Shown here: piece by piece, positions 10,430 through 19,931 of the stretch | How the letters are laid out: each line of letters opens with the position of its first letter | Numbering within the stretch: the first letter of the stretch is position 1 | Source: Thereva unica | Lineage: Eukaryota > Arthropoda > Insecta > Diptera > Therevidae | Length of the DNA: 64,000 nt | Reading direction: 5' to 3' | Assembly: GCA_949987705.1 (NCBI GenBank) | Contig: OX465281.1 | Location: 178,946,516 to 179,010,515, forward strand | The notes under the pieces: model-generated | The model's input: the letters and a program-made list of their open reading frames with translations, nothing else | Databases searched by the model: none | What the model was told of the DNA's origin: nothing | Position numbers and translations under genes: made by a program

Positions 10430-11670
10430 TCAATGAAGTCGATATAGTTTTTAGTTCGCGCGGTATCGTGCAGGTACTAAAATCACTTAAGTCATTTAAA
10501 CCAAAAAACCGCTGGACCGAATTTTATAAAAATCTTTTCAGATTATATTGTCGCTAATAAGCTTCGAACGGCATCTCAAGTAAGTCAATGGCCTCGATTC
10601 CCGAAAACGACGGATCGGGAACTCCCGCGGTGATTGAGACTCCCTTCACGTGAAGCTCACGGTTGCTAGCGATGCTTCAATACGCCGGGAGTAGTGCCAT
10701 ATTAAACTGCGGAATTAAAACTCCGAAAATAAATCAGCTGGTTTTTTGACAAATAGGAAATGTGATATGGGAAAAAACAATCACCGGAAATATTTTCGAT
10801 AAACTACAAGTTTGTCAAATTATTATGCACTAAATAAACTAATGAAATCCTTTTTTGGGGAAACAAACAATTACCGGAAAGATGTTGGATAAACTAATTC
10901 GAACAACACTTACACTTTGCAGGCTTTTTTATTTTTTCCTCCTTCGCTTTTTAAATTTTTTTAAATTCCTTCTTTCTATAAAAGCAAACAATTATTTTAA
11001 AAAATTTCTCAGTTAAAATAAAACCACCAAATAACAACTTCAACTTCAAAAGTTTTATTCGATAAATCCATGAAAAATTACAAAAATTGTACAATAATAG
11101 AAAATACTAGCCATAAGGGCAACCGTAAAACTAAATGAAGGGTACTTAAACACTTTAAGTTATAATGAAAGTAATAGAACACTGATGTTAAGCAAGGCAG
11201 GTGAATAGTCTGGCTGTGAGAATGTCACCAAATAACAAAACACATCAACTTATGTACTTGTACATGTTCAAATATCACTCTACAAGTGTAATCCGCTAAA
11301 ATTTTCCCGCGGATGTCAAATGTCAAATTCTATCAAGCAAATCAGCAATCGCGTATTGCATAATCGCGTGAGTCTTCACTCCGAATTTTTTCGGAAATCA
11401 AATCAGCAACCGCGGAATAGGGAATCGCAAAGTGTCAAATCCGCACTCACTTCCGATTCGCCCGGATTCGGGAATCGAGGCCAATCTTTCGTGGTTCGGG
11501 CGATATCGTGCAGGTACAAAAATCACTTACGCCGCTTAAACAAAAAAACGGCTCGACCGAATTTTATGAAAATCTTTTCAGATCATATTTCGGTTAATAC
11601 GCTTCGAACGACACCTCAACGAAGTCGATATCAGTTTTGGTTCGCGCGATATCGTGCAGGAAAAAATGAC
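10430..11670 (+). repeat. ~150-bp tandem repeat, split by a MITE
   Basis: The unit contains GAAGTCGATAT, TTCGCGCGATATCGTGCAGG, CGACCGAATTTTAT and GCTTCGAACG. One unit lies at 10,430-10,589; after the inserted MITE another unit and the start of a third lie at ~11,490-11,670. Copies differ by scattered substitutions. No open frame is shared between units, so it is probably satellite or element-terminal repeat DNA. Confidence 0.65.
10590..11482. mobile_element. 893-bp MITE of the GGCCTCG family, AAT duplication
   Basis: It begins GGCCTCGATTCCCGAA and ends with the complement TTCGGGAATCGAGGCC. It is flanked by AAT at 10,587-10,589 and 11,483-11,485. Subterminal words (CAAAGTGTCAAATCCGCA, CTCACTTCC) are shared with the 304-bp element at 12,127-12,430. 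Three-base duplications fit PIF/Harbinger. The interior has no transposase. Confidence 0.75.
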
Positions 11671-11983
11671 CACATCCGTACGCACATACCCACACACACA
11701 TACTTCCTCCCAATTTTTTGCTTAAAATGCTCCTGGGATCTTGAAAGATGAAAATACTGTGATGATTTATGTGCCATCTGTTTGTCAAAAAGCATAACAA
11801 ACGATTGTCGGTAACAACTCTGGTTGATGTCTGAACTAATGACTTATGTACTAAACTAGAATTGGAACGCGCGATAAGTGAAGACAACTTCAAGCTTCTG
11901 GACGAAAAGAAAAGAACATACCACTAGGCTCGAGAAAAAGGACTCGAGAAGGTTCCATAAGTTAAATAAAGGTGGAGCTTGGA

Positions 11984-11990
11984 TATAAAA
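11984..11990 (+). promoter_or_regulatory. LTR TATA box
   Basis: TATAAAA sits in GGATATAAAAAGCGGCTTGC. The same motif is conserved in the 3' LTR at 23,768-23,774 and, on the minus strand, in the solo LTR of this family near 56,967. Confidence 0.6.
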
Positions 11991-12126
11991 AGCGGCTTGC
12001 AGGCGCTGAGAGAGGCAGTTTTGATTTGAAAGGCGATAAAAGTGTTCTAAAGTGAAAACAGTGAAAAGTGGTGATTTAAAAGTGAACTATAAAGCGATAG
12101 ATAGAGATTAATAGTGCGAGTTATTG

Positions 12127-12430
12127 GCCTCGATTCCCAGATCCGACGGGAGGGAAGTGAGTGAGGATTTGACACTTTGCGATTCTCAAATCCGCAGTCC
12201 CGGATTGGTTTAAATCGAAAATTCGGAGTGAAGACTCACGCGATAATGAAATATATGATGTCGGATTATCTCAGGCGCATTTGTCGTTCAAATCCGCAGA
12301 AAATTTGTTGCGGATCACACTTTTACAGCGCGGAAAATGTCAAAAAGAAATTCGGGGTTGCGGATCTGAGAATCGCAAAGTGTCAAATCCGCAACTCACT
12401 TCCCTCCCGTCGGATCTGGGAATCGAGGCC
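12127..12430. mobile_element. 304-bp MITE of the GGCCTCG family in the 5' LTR
   Basis: GGCCTCGATTCCCAGATCC opens it and the exact complement closes it. The subterminal CGACGGGAGGGAAGTGAGT is also mirrored at the other end. The 3' LTR shows the uninterrupted site: ATT precedes the insertion and ATC follows it, consistent with a 3-bp duplication with one later change. It arrived after the retrotransposon, because only one LTR carries it. Confidence 0.93.
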
Positions 12431-12583
12431 ATCAAATTTAAAGTGATTATAGTGAACTGTAAGAATTGTGTTTGTAATTAAATTGTGTTTTGGTTTGTGA
12501 TAAATAAATTATTGTGTGGATTATTAAAAAGTGTATTCCTTAATTTATCCTACGAATCCGTTAAGCCGTAAAAACGTAACAAT

Positions 12584-12601
12584 TGGTGTCAGAAGTGGGA
12601 T
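12584..12601 (+). promoter_or_regulatory. Primer-binding site, tRNA-Leu type
   Basis: TGGTGTCAGAAGTGGGAT begins two bases after the 5' LTR. Its complement, ending in CCA, matches the 3' end of an insect tRNA-Leu as I recall it. It would prime minus-strand DNA synthesis. Confidence 0.8.
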
Positions 12602-12695
12602 TAATTAAGAGATAAGTGAAATAAGTGAGTTTTTAAAATAATTGTGACCGGAATTTAATTTTTGTGAGTGCGAACTAAAGACATAATAATAATAA

Positions 12696-14320
12696 CTAGT
12701 TGGGATGCCCGTTACCGAAATTCGGTCACAAAAACAATAAATATATAAAATTCACGATTTGATTTAAATATTTTTATTTAAAAAAAAATTATTCGCAATG
12801 GCGAATTTTTAATTACTATGAAACATTTCCATTGTCGCTCCAGAGCATCTAAAATTTCCCAGGATTTTTTTAATCGCGTCCATGACGTCTTAAGACTAAA
12901 CTCATCACGTATAGCAAGACGATAAGAAGCATATTGTAAAATTGTTACTTTTGTACGTGGTAAGTTAGCACGTGAAGTACAATGTAAACTGTGTGCTATA
13001 TTGACATGCCAACCCCTATCACCATGTGGAAATAATAATGGATAAGCCAAAGGCTCCAAAGAAGGGTCAAGAACAGAAAAAGAACGAATTTCATTTGTTG
13101 TTTTTGAAAAAACAATCATATTTCGTTCGAAAGGAGGCTCACCATCATCGTTTTTAAAAATAACAGCAACATCAGTTTGTACAGCATCATTGAAACGACG
13201 AATATCAACTTGATTATTAACTTTTATGATCATAGAAACTTCAGCTGCAATATTCTCAGGTCTTTGACAATATTCATGCATGGACCTGAATGAGTGAACA
13301 AAAGGATTAATCCGATCTAACTCCAAACCTATTTCACGCATAATATCAATATTACATTCAATATTCGCATTTCTATTCATTCTATGATTAGCAGCAGTAT
13401 CTACATCATAGAAATACAACTGTGCAATAACATGGAGGTCGGCCATAGCCAGGAATTAAGGCACCAGTTCGGTGATGGAAAATATTATGGATTTTAAAAT
13501 GGTAAATGCCATTTGCAGTCTCATTTGACAAATTACACTCAGAGCTAGTCATTGCAAAGGCAGCATTATACGAACGAATATTTGCAAAAAAATTTTTAGA
13601 ACGATTTTTAATACCACTTTCATTCGAAGTTAATCCTTCAAAAAAATTATTGAAAAAGTATTTTTGAGAAAGTGGAGGTAGATTAACTTTGCCTTTATGA
13701 CAACACAAAGAAAATGCCACAGTATTACGTAAAGTTACTTCAGTTAGAAAATGTTTGGCACGACAAAAATGACAACTCATATTAAAAGAACCACACGAAA
13801 ACGAATCAAAATTAACCGGAATAACATCCAAAGCACATTTAAAAGAATCAGTCAAAATTTCTAAAGGTGCAATGAATCAATTAATAAAGGCATTCGCCAA
13901 AAAACGAACGGCAGCCCCTTACACAATACAACTCAATAATACTATACACAAAAGAGTATAAAAAAATGCACGCACAAAGTGACCGAGTTTTTTTATGTCA
14001 GTTATGCCGCCAAAAATCCACACAAACGCTTGTTTTTCTCTGTTTCTCATTCGCTTCACTGAAACGGCATTTGTGTCAATCGTAGGCTACTCAGCTCTAT
14101 ATTGACGCTCACAAAAAATTCAAATTTTCCAACGGCTTTTTAAAATTCGAAAAATTAAAATCGCTATAACTTTTTTATTCGTGAATCGATTTCGTTGAAA
14201 TTCCTTATTACAAAACTATGCCATAAAAAGAACATTTTCTGAAAATTTAAACGAAATCGGTCCACGAACAAAAAAGCCTTAGCGTGTACAAACTTTTTGT
14301 TTGCCTATTAATATATAAGA
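12696..14320 (-). mobile_element. Non-autonomous Helitron, copy 1 (1,625 bp)
   Basis: Read on the minus strand, it starts TCTTATATATTAATAGGC and ends with a hairpin (ACCGA-ATT-TCGGT), then 14 bases, then CTAG. Flanks are A on the left and T on the right in plus orientation, the A|T target of Helitrons, with no duplication. A copy of the same length at 41,818-43,442 has the same ends. It holds only part of a Rep gene and no helicase. It sits in the leader of the gypsy element next to a foldback. Confidence 0.92.
12778..13855 (-). pseudogene. Helitron Rep N-terminal region, frameshifted
   Basis: The first frame (13,855-13,406) has the cysteine-rich region before Rep (CHFCRAKHF, LCCHKGKV, FFANIRSYNAAFA). 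The second frame (13,446-12,778) continues with the Helitron_like_N region, including PLLFPHGDRGWH and QYASYRLAIR. A frameshift near 13,440 splits them. The HUH catalytic histidines, the tyrosines and the PIF1-type helicase are missing. The second genomic copy carries the same frames and the same break, so the family spread after it was already defective, presumably using another element's protein. Confidence 0.88.
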
Positions 14321-14790
14321 TTATTCGATAAAAAAACTTTTTAATATAACACGTTTTTATAACGAACTCAAAAGTATAAAATAATGGCACTAGCCCCATA
14401 CAGATTTAGAACCTCAAACATATTTCTAACACCATACAGATAGTCCTGAAAATTTGTGATTGGGAATTTGTAATAGCTATGAAAATATATGTAAAATTTT
14501 AAACGAAAAAACGTGGGGCGTATATATTATTGATGCGAATGATTTCTCAACCCAGCTACTCTACACTCCTTACTATTGTCTATAGCATGCGCCCCACGTT
14601 TTTTCGTTTAAAATTTTACATATATTTTCATAGCTATTACAAATTCCCAATCACAAATTTTCAGGACTGTCTGTATGGTGTTAGAAATATGTTTGAGGTT
14701 CTAAATCTGTATGGGGCTAGTGCCATTATTTTATACTTTTTAGTTCGTTATAAAAACGTGTTATATTAAAAAGTTTTTTTTATCTAATAA
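14321..14790. mobile_element. Foldback element with ~200-bp arms
   Basis: The left arm (14,321-~14,520) is the reverse complement of the right arm (~14,588-14,790), separated by a ~70-bp loop. Shared words include AAAAAACGTGGGGCG and TAATGGCACTAGCCCC; the arms differ by few bases. The frame at 14,530-14,769 runs along the right arm and is not a gene. The left arm seems to extend across the Helitron into 12,685-12,695, which suggests the Helitron landed in the foldback terminus. Confidence 0.85.
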
Positions 14791-15159
14791 TTATTATCTG
14801 CTTTTTAGTCTTGTGTGCGACATTTAGCAATCACTTTTTAACATGGTCATGATATTATGACGGATACATGTGGAAAACTGTTACCTAAATCTACTAATAA
14901 TATACCAATCTTTTTAATTTTGAAATTCCTGAAAATTAAAATGAAGGAGAAAGCTAAGTTAATTTTATATGATTTTTATTTCAATAATAGCTGCATCTCT
15001 TTTTTGATCATTTTTACTATTTTCACTCGTGAGTGTTCGCAACTACTCTTTTACTGAAAAGCGCTTAACTGACTTTTGATTGTATTTAACTGCTTTCTTC
15101 ATATAAAAACATCTATAAATTAAATTTGAGTCGTGATTATCTGAAACTTTTATCTATCA
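14791..15159. other. Leader remnant or unassigned sequence
   Basis: A/T-rich DNA lies between the foldback and the Helentron-like element. No domain, repeat or RNA structure is recognised. It may be original leader of the gypsy element. Confidence 0.3.
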
Positions 15160-18100
15160 CTAGCAAAAACCCGCGTGCGTTGCAACGCCTTTCAATAAAA
15201 TAAGATTATGGGGACACAGTCTGCGATAGGAAAATAGCTATAGTGAAAAAAGAACAAATCTGGGAAAATTGATTTTGGGAGATGACAGCCATGGACCAAA
15301 TGATATATTGAGTATACTATATTGCCTATGGTGCTCTACTTATCATACTCTTTCATTTGATACCCATGTCGAAGGGGTTGTGAAGAAAATATTAATCCGC
15401 CCTCTTGAGATGGCCGCTATGGACCAAACGATATATTGAGTATACTATATTGCATAAACTGTGTTCTACTTATCATACTCTCTCATTTGATACCCATCTC
15501 GAAGGGGTTGTGAAGAAAATGGTAATCCGCCTTCTCGAGATGGCCGCTATAGACCAAACGATATATTGAGTATACTATATTGCTTATATTGTTCTACTTA
15601 TCATACTCCTCATTTGATACCCATCTCGAAGGGGTTGTGAAAAAAATGGTAAACCGCCCTTTTGAGATGGCCGCCATGGACCAAATTATAAATTGAGTAT
15701 ACTATATTACTTATGGTGTTCTACTTTTCATAGCCTTTCATTTGATACCCATGTCTCGGGTGTTGTGAAGAAAATGGTAATCCGTCCTCTTGAGATGGCC
15801 TATGGCATTCTTCTTATAATGCCCTTTCATTTGATACCAATGTCGAGGGGGTAGTGAAGAAAATGATCATCCTCCCTCTTGAGATGACCGCCATGGACCA
15901 AACGATATATTAAGTATACTATATTGCTTATGTGTTCTACTTATCATACTTTCTCATTTGATACCCATCTCGAAGGGGTTGTGAAGAAAATGGTAATCCG
16001 CGCGCTTGAGATGATCGCCATGGACCAAACGATATATTGAGTATACTTTATTGCCTATGGTGTTCTACTTATCATACTCTTTCTCATTTGATATCCATGT
16101 CGAAGGTGTTGTGAAGAAAATGGTAATCCGCATTCTTGAGGTGGCCGCTGTGGACCAAGCGGCATATTGAGTATACTATATTGCTTATATTGTTCTACTT
16201 ATCATACTCTTTCATTGGATACCCATTTCGAAGGGGTTGTGAAGAAAATGGTCATCTGCTCTCTTGAGATGACTGCCATGGACCAAACGATATATTGAGT
16301 ATACTATATTGCTTTTGGTGTTCTACTTACCATATGCTTTCATTTGATATCCATGTCGAGGGGTTGTAAAGAAAATGGTAATCCACCCTCTTGAGATGGC
16401 TGCTATGGACCAAACGCCTGCTTTTCTGTTGAATTTTTTTGCTATAAACCTCACGGAGCCCGAGACCTTTCCAACGAATGCAAAACCGTGGAAATCGGAT
16501 CGTGCGTTCTGGAATTATAGCGTCAGGAAGGAAAACCCGACTTATTTTTATATTATAGAGATTTTACTTTGAATAATTTACCGTATTAATTTAAATAAAT
16601 TATGTAACTGGTACATGTGAAGGTTGTTGTAAAGTTAGGCAATCCACCAGTTTATGTCAGCCACCAAGTTAAATTTACAATGACCTCATATAGTTTATTG
16701 TATTCTACTTATCACACCCTTTTCTGTAGTACCTACGTCGCAGGTGTTGTGATGAAAATGGTAAGCCGTGCCCTGAAGATACCCATTTGATACCCATGTC
16801 GAAAGGGTTCTGAAGAGAATGGTAACCGGCTTTCCTGAGGAGTTCGCCATGGATCTTATTGCATTACTTTTGATGCCTTTTCGTTTGATACCCATGTCGA
16901 GGGGGTTGTGAAGTAATTTAATCCGTTCTCTTGAGATGGCCGCCATGGACCAAACCAAATATTGAGGATAATATATTGCTTATGGTATTCTACTTATCAT
17001 ACCCTTTCATTTGACACCCACGTCGAAAGGGTTCTGAAGAGAATGGTAACCCACCCTCCTGAGGAGGCCGCCATAGACCTAATGATGTTCTGAGTATATT
17101 GTATTGCTTATGGTGTTTTACTTATCATACCCTTTCATTTGATACCCATGTCGAAAGGGTTCTGAAGAGAATGGGAACCGGCCCTCCTGAGGAGGTCGCC
17201 ATGGATCTAAGGACACAGCTTATTGCATTACTTTTGATGCACTTTCGTTTGATACCCATGTCGAGGGGGTTGTGAAGGAAATATTAATCCGTCCTCTTGA
17301 GATGGCCGCCATGGACCAAACGAAATATTGAGTATACTATATTGGTTATGGTATTCTACTTATCATACCCTTTCATTTGATACCCATGTTGAAAGGGTTC
17401 TGAAGAGAATGATAACCCACCCTCCTGAGGACCTAATGATGTTCTGCTCGCCATGGACCTAATGATGTTCTGAGTATATTATATTGCTTATTGTGTTTTA
17501 CTTATCATACCCTTTCATTTGATACCCATGTCGAAAGGGTTCTGAAGAGAATGGTAACCGGCCCTCCTGAGGAGGTAGCAATGAATATAAAGACATAACT
17601 TATTGCGTTACTTATGATGCCCTTTCGTTTGATACCCATGTCGAGGGGGTTGTGAAGAAAATGTTAATCCGTCCTCTTGAGATGGCCGCCATGGACCAAA
17701 CGAAATATTGAGTATACTATATTGCTTATTGTTTTCTAATTATCATACCCTTTCATTTGATACCCATGTCGAAAGGGCTCTGAAGAGAATTGTAACCCAC
17801 CCTCCTGAGGAGGTCGCCATGGATCTAAAGACATAGCTTATTGCATTCGACACATGATTCCCTTTCATTTGATACCCATGTCGAAACCCTTTCATTTGAT
17901 ACCCATGTCGAAAGGGTTATTGCATTCGTCTTATGATGCCCTTTCATTTGATACCTATATAGAGGGGGTTGTGAAGAAAGTGGTAATCCGCCCTCTGGAG
18001 ATGACCGCCATGGACCAAACGATAAATTGAGTATACTATATTGCTTATGGTGTTCTACTTACCATACATTTCATTTGATATCCATGTTGAAGGGTTTGTG

Positions 18101-18440
18101 AAGAATATTTCAATCCGCCCTCCTGAGACGGCCTCCATGGACTAAAGGTATGTACCATGTTGCATTGTCATCACAGCTAAAGCTGTGTGCAAAATTTCAC
18201 CATGATAGGATATCCGGAAGTATTTGAAAAATCGAATGCAAAATTTGTTCAGTGAAGAAAACAGTAATCCGTCCTCTATAGTCCTCCGCCATGGATCTAA
18301 CGGTTTAATGAGTATACCATATTGCATTGTCATCGGAGCTGAAGCTGTGTGCAAAATTTCAGGGTGATCGGGTAACCGGAAGTAGTCAAAAAATCGATTG
18401 CAAGATTTGTACCGGACAAACAGACAGACAAAAAAGCGAG
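15160..18440 (-). mobile_element. Helentron-like non-autonomous element with a ~125-bp minisatellite
   Basis: On the minus strand it ends in a palindrome GCGTTGCAACGC, then ACGCGGGTTTTTG, then CTAG at 15,160-15,163 followed by T, a Helitron-type 3' end. The interior is about 22 tandem copies of a ~125-bp unit with words such as TTTCATTTGATACCCATGTC, GGGGTTGTGAAGAAAATGG and GATGGCCGCCATGGACCAAA. Unit length and order vary and some units are hybrids. A non-repeat stretch at 16,410-16,570 interrupts the array. The right part ends with CAGACAGACAAAAAAGCG, typical of such elements. The right boundary before gag is approximate. The same repeat family recurs at 44,210-44,800 and 49,870-50,330. Confidence 0.75.
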
Positions 18441-18459
18441 CTAATAAAAACGTTTTAAA

Positions 18460-19884
18460 ATGGGTCGAAAATTAGTTGATTTGCGTACTGTGGAGTTGAA
18501 AACAGAACTAAGTAAACGCTCGTTGTCAACGGTGGGTGCTAAAAGTTCCTTAACCGCGCTGCTTCGAGAAGATATGGTGAACGAGGGAAAAGATCCTGAA
18601 ACCTACATTTTTGAAGCCGAAGTAGAAGCGAAGCCAGAAGAAACGACAGTGAATATGGCAGAACTTTTTAAAACATTGATGGTGATGAAGGAAGCGCAAG
18701 AACGGTCATCAGCAGCGCAAGAACGTGCATCGGCAGAGATGAAAGAGGCGCAAGAACGGTCATCGGCAGAGGTGAAGGAAGTGATCACGGCGGAAGTGTT
18801 GGCGTTAAAAGATGAACAGAAATTGTTAGCAGTAGCTCATGAACGCTCGTTAGCAGAACTCAAAGAGTCTATGGAAGAACAGAGAAACCAGATGGAGCAG
18901 AAATTCGAACTAATGTCACTCTCTGTTGATAAAAAGCTGGATAACGTAAAGGATAATGTGAGGAATGATCTGGAAAATCTCGAATCTTCCATTAAAGCAA
19001 ATGTAGAGAATGATCTGGAAAAGCTCGAAAATTCCATGAGGGAAAATGATGAAAAGTTGAAGATTGAGCTAGAATCGGTCAGAGCCGAGCTAGAAAGGAT
19101 AAAGATTCACCACCCAGCGACGGCATCTCACGAAGTCATCGGAGTTAGGAAAATGCAGCCTCCAACTTTCGACGGGCAAAGGCCATGGTCTACTTATAAG
19201 CTCCATTTCGCGGCAGCAGCAGCAGGCAATTGCTGGACTGAGGAGGAGAAAGCAACGGCCTTAACGTTGTCACTAAGGGGCACAGCAGCAGAAATATTGC
19301 AGTCAATACCAGCAGAACATCGCAACAGCTACGGGTTCATAGTTCAAGCGCTGGAAATGCGTTACGGTGATCAGCACATGCAAGAGGTTTATCGACTTCA
19401 ACTTCGCAATCGACTTCAAAAGCCAGGAGAAACTTTACAAACACTATGCGCAGATATCGAGAGGTTAGTGCATCTGGCTTATCCTAGCTTTGGCCAAGAC
19501 TACATCAACGAAGTAGCAAGAGAGGCTTTCCTTAACTCTTTTGCTGACCGGGGTCTACAACAGGCAGCCAGATTGGCCGGAAAGAAGAATACCGCAGAAG
19601 TTTTGGCATATGCTCTGGCATACGAGGCAGCGAGGCAAGCATCAAGAAGTGCAGTCCGCCTCAGAGAGATCCACACAACAGAGGATAGTTGCAACAGAAT
19701 GAATGCAACGGAAGTACGCGGTCGACTCCGATGCTGGAACTGTAGCGAACCGGGTCATTTGCAAAGGAATTGCAGAAAGCGAAGGAGAGCAGAGTCTCCC
19801 GAAAATAGGAGTGGCGGAACTTGCTGTGAAAAATGCGGACATCGGCAGAAAGGTGACCAGAGGGAGGCCGAAAACAATGACTAG
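18460..19884 (+). CDS. gag: Gag with N-terminal SAP domain, coiled coil and zinc knuckle
   Basis: This intact 474-codon frame encodes the structural protein that packages the element's RNA. Residues about 4-40 (VDLRTVELKTELSKRSL) form a SAP-type helix-extension-helix, a DNA/chromatin-binding fold seen in some insect gypsy Gags. Residues ~70-215 are highly charged and helical, with an amplified motif KEAQERSSA and a duplicated NDLE(N/K)LE block, probably a coiled coil. Residues ~220-400 match the retrotransposon Gag core. A CCHC knuckle (CWNCSEPGHLQRNC) sits at residues 425-438, followed by an RKRRR patch and a second cysteine pair. ATG at 18,460 is the first start after the inserted minisatellite. 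Pol follows in another frame 47 bp after the stop. Confidence 0.92.
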   Translation: MGRKLVDLRTVELKTELSKRSLSTVGAKSSLTALLREDMVNEGKDPETYIFEAEVEAKPEETTVNMAELFKTLMVMKEAQERSSAAQERASAEMKEAQERSSAEVKEVITAEVLALKDEQKLLAVAHERSLAELKESMEEQRNQMEQKFELMSLSVDKKLDNVKDNVRNDLENLESSIKANVENDLEKLENSMRENDEKLKIELESVRAELERIKIHHPATASHEVIGVRKMQPPTFDGQRPWSTYKLHFAAAAAGNCWTEEEKATALTLSLRGTAAEILQSIPAEHRNSYGFIVQALEMRYGDQHMQEVYRLQLRNRLQKPGETLQTLCADIERLVHLAYPSFGQDYINEVAREAFLNSFADRGLQQAARLAGKKNTAEVLAYALAYEAARQASRSAVRLREIHTTEDSCNRMNATEVRGRLRCWNCSEPGHLQRNCRKRRRAESPENRSGGTCCEKCGHRQKGDQREAENND

Positions 19885-19931
19885 GTGTCTCCCCGCAGAC
19901 AGCAGCAGGGAAACGAATAAAGACTAACTCA

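Larger units (their letters stand above)
11758..12581 (+). repeat. 5' LTR (516-bp type plus inserted MITE)
   Basis: It matches the 3' LTR at 23,542-24,057 almost base for base, with substitutions such as GTGCC/GCGCC and CATAAG/CAGAAG. The 308-bp excess is the MITE at 12,127-12,430 with its duplication. A TATA box (TATAAAA, 11,984-11,990) and an A/T-rich 3' part with AATAAA-like words mark promoter and polyadenylation regions. Confidence 0.95.

Noticed and set aside
11320..11893. Frames of 99-143 codons on both strands
   Set aside because: They run across tandem repeat, MITE end and LTR; no domain spans these boundaries.
15260..18400. Regular repeats that might suggest a CRISPR-like array
   Set aside because: Units are ~125 bp tandem repeats without distinct spacers, in a eukaryotic transposon context; a minisatellite explains them.
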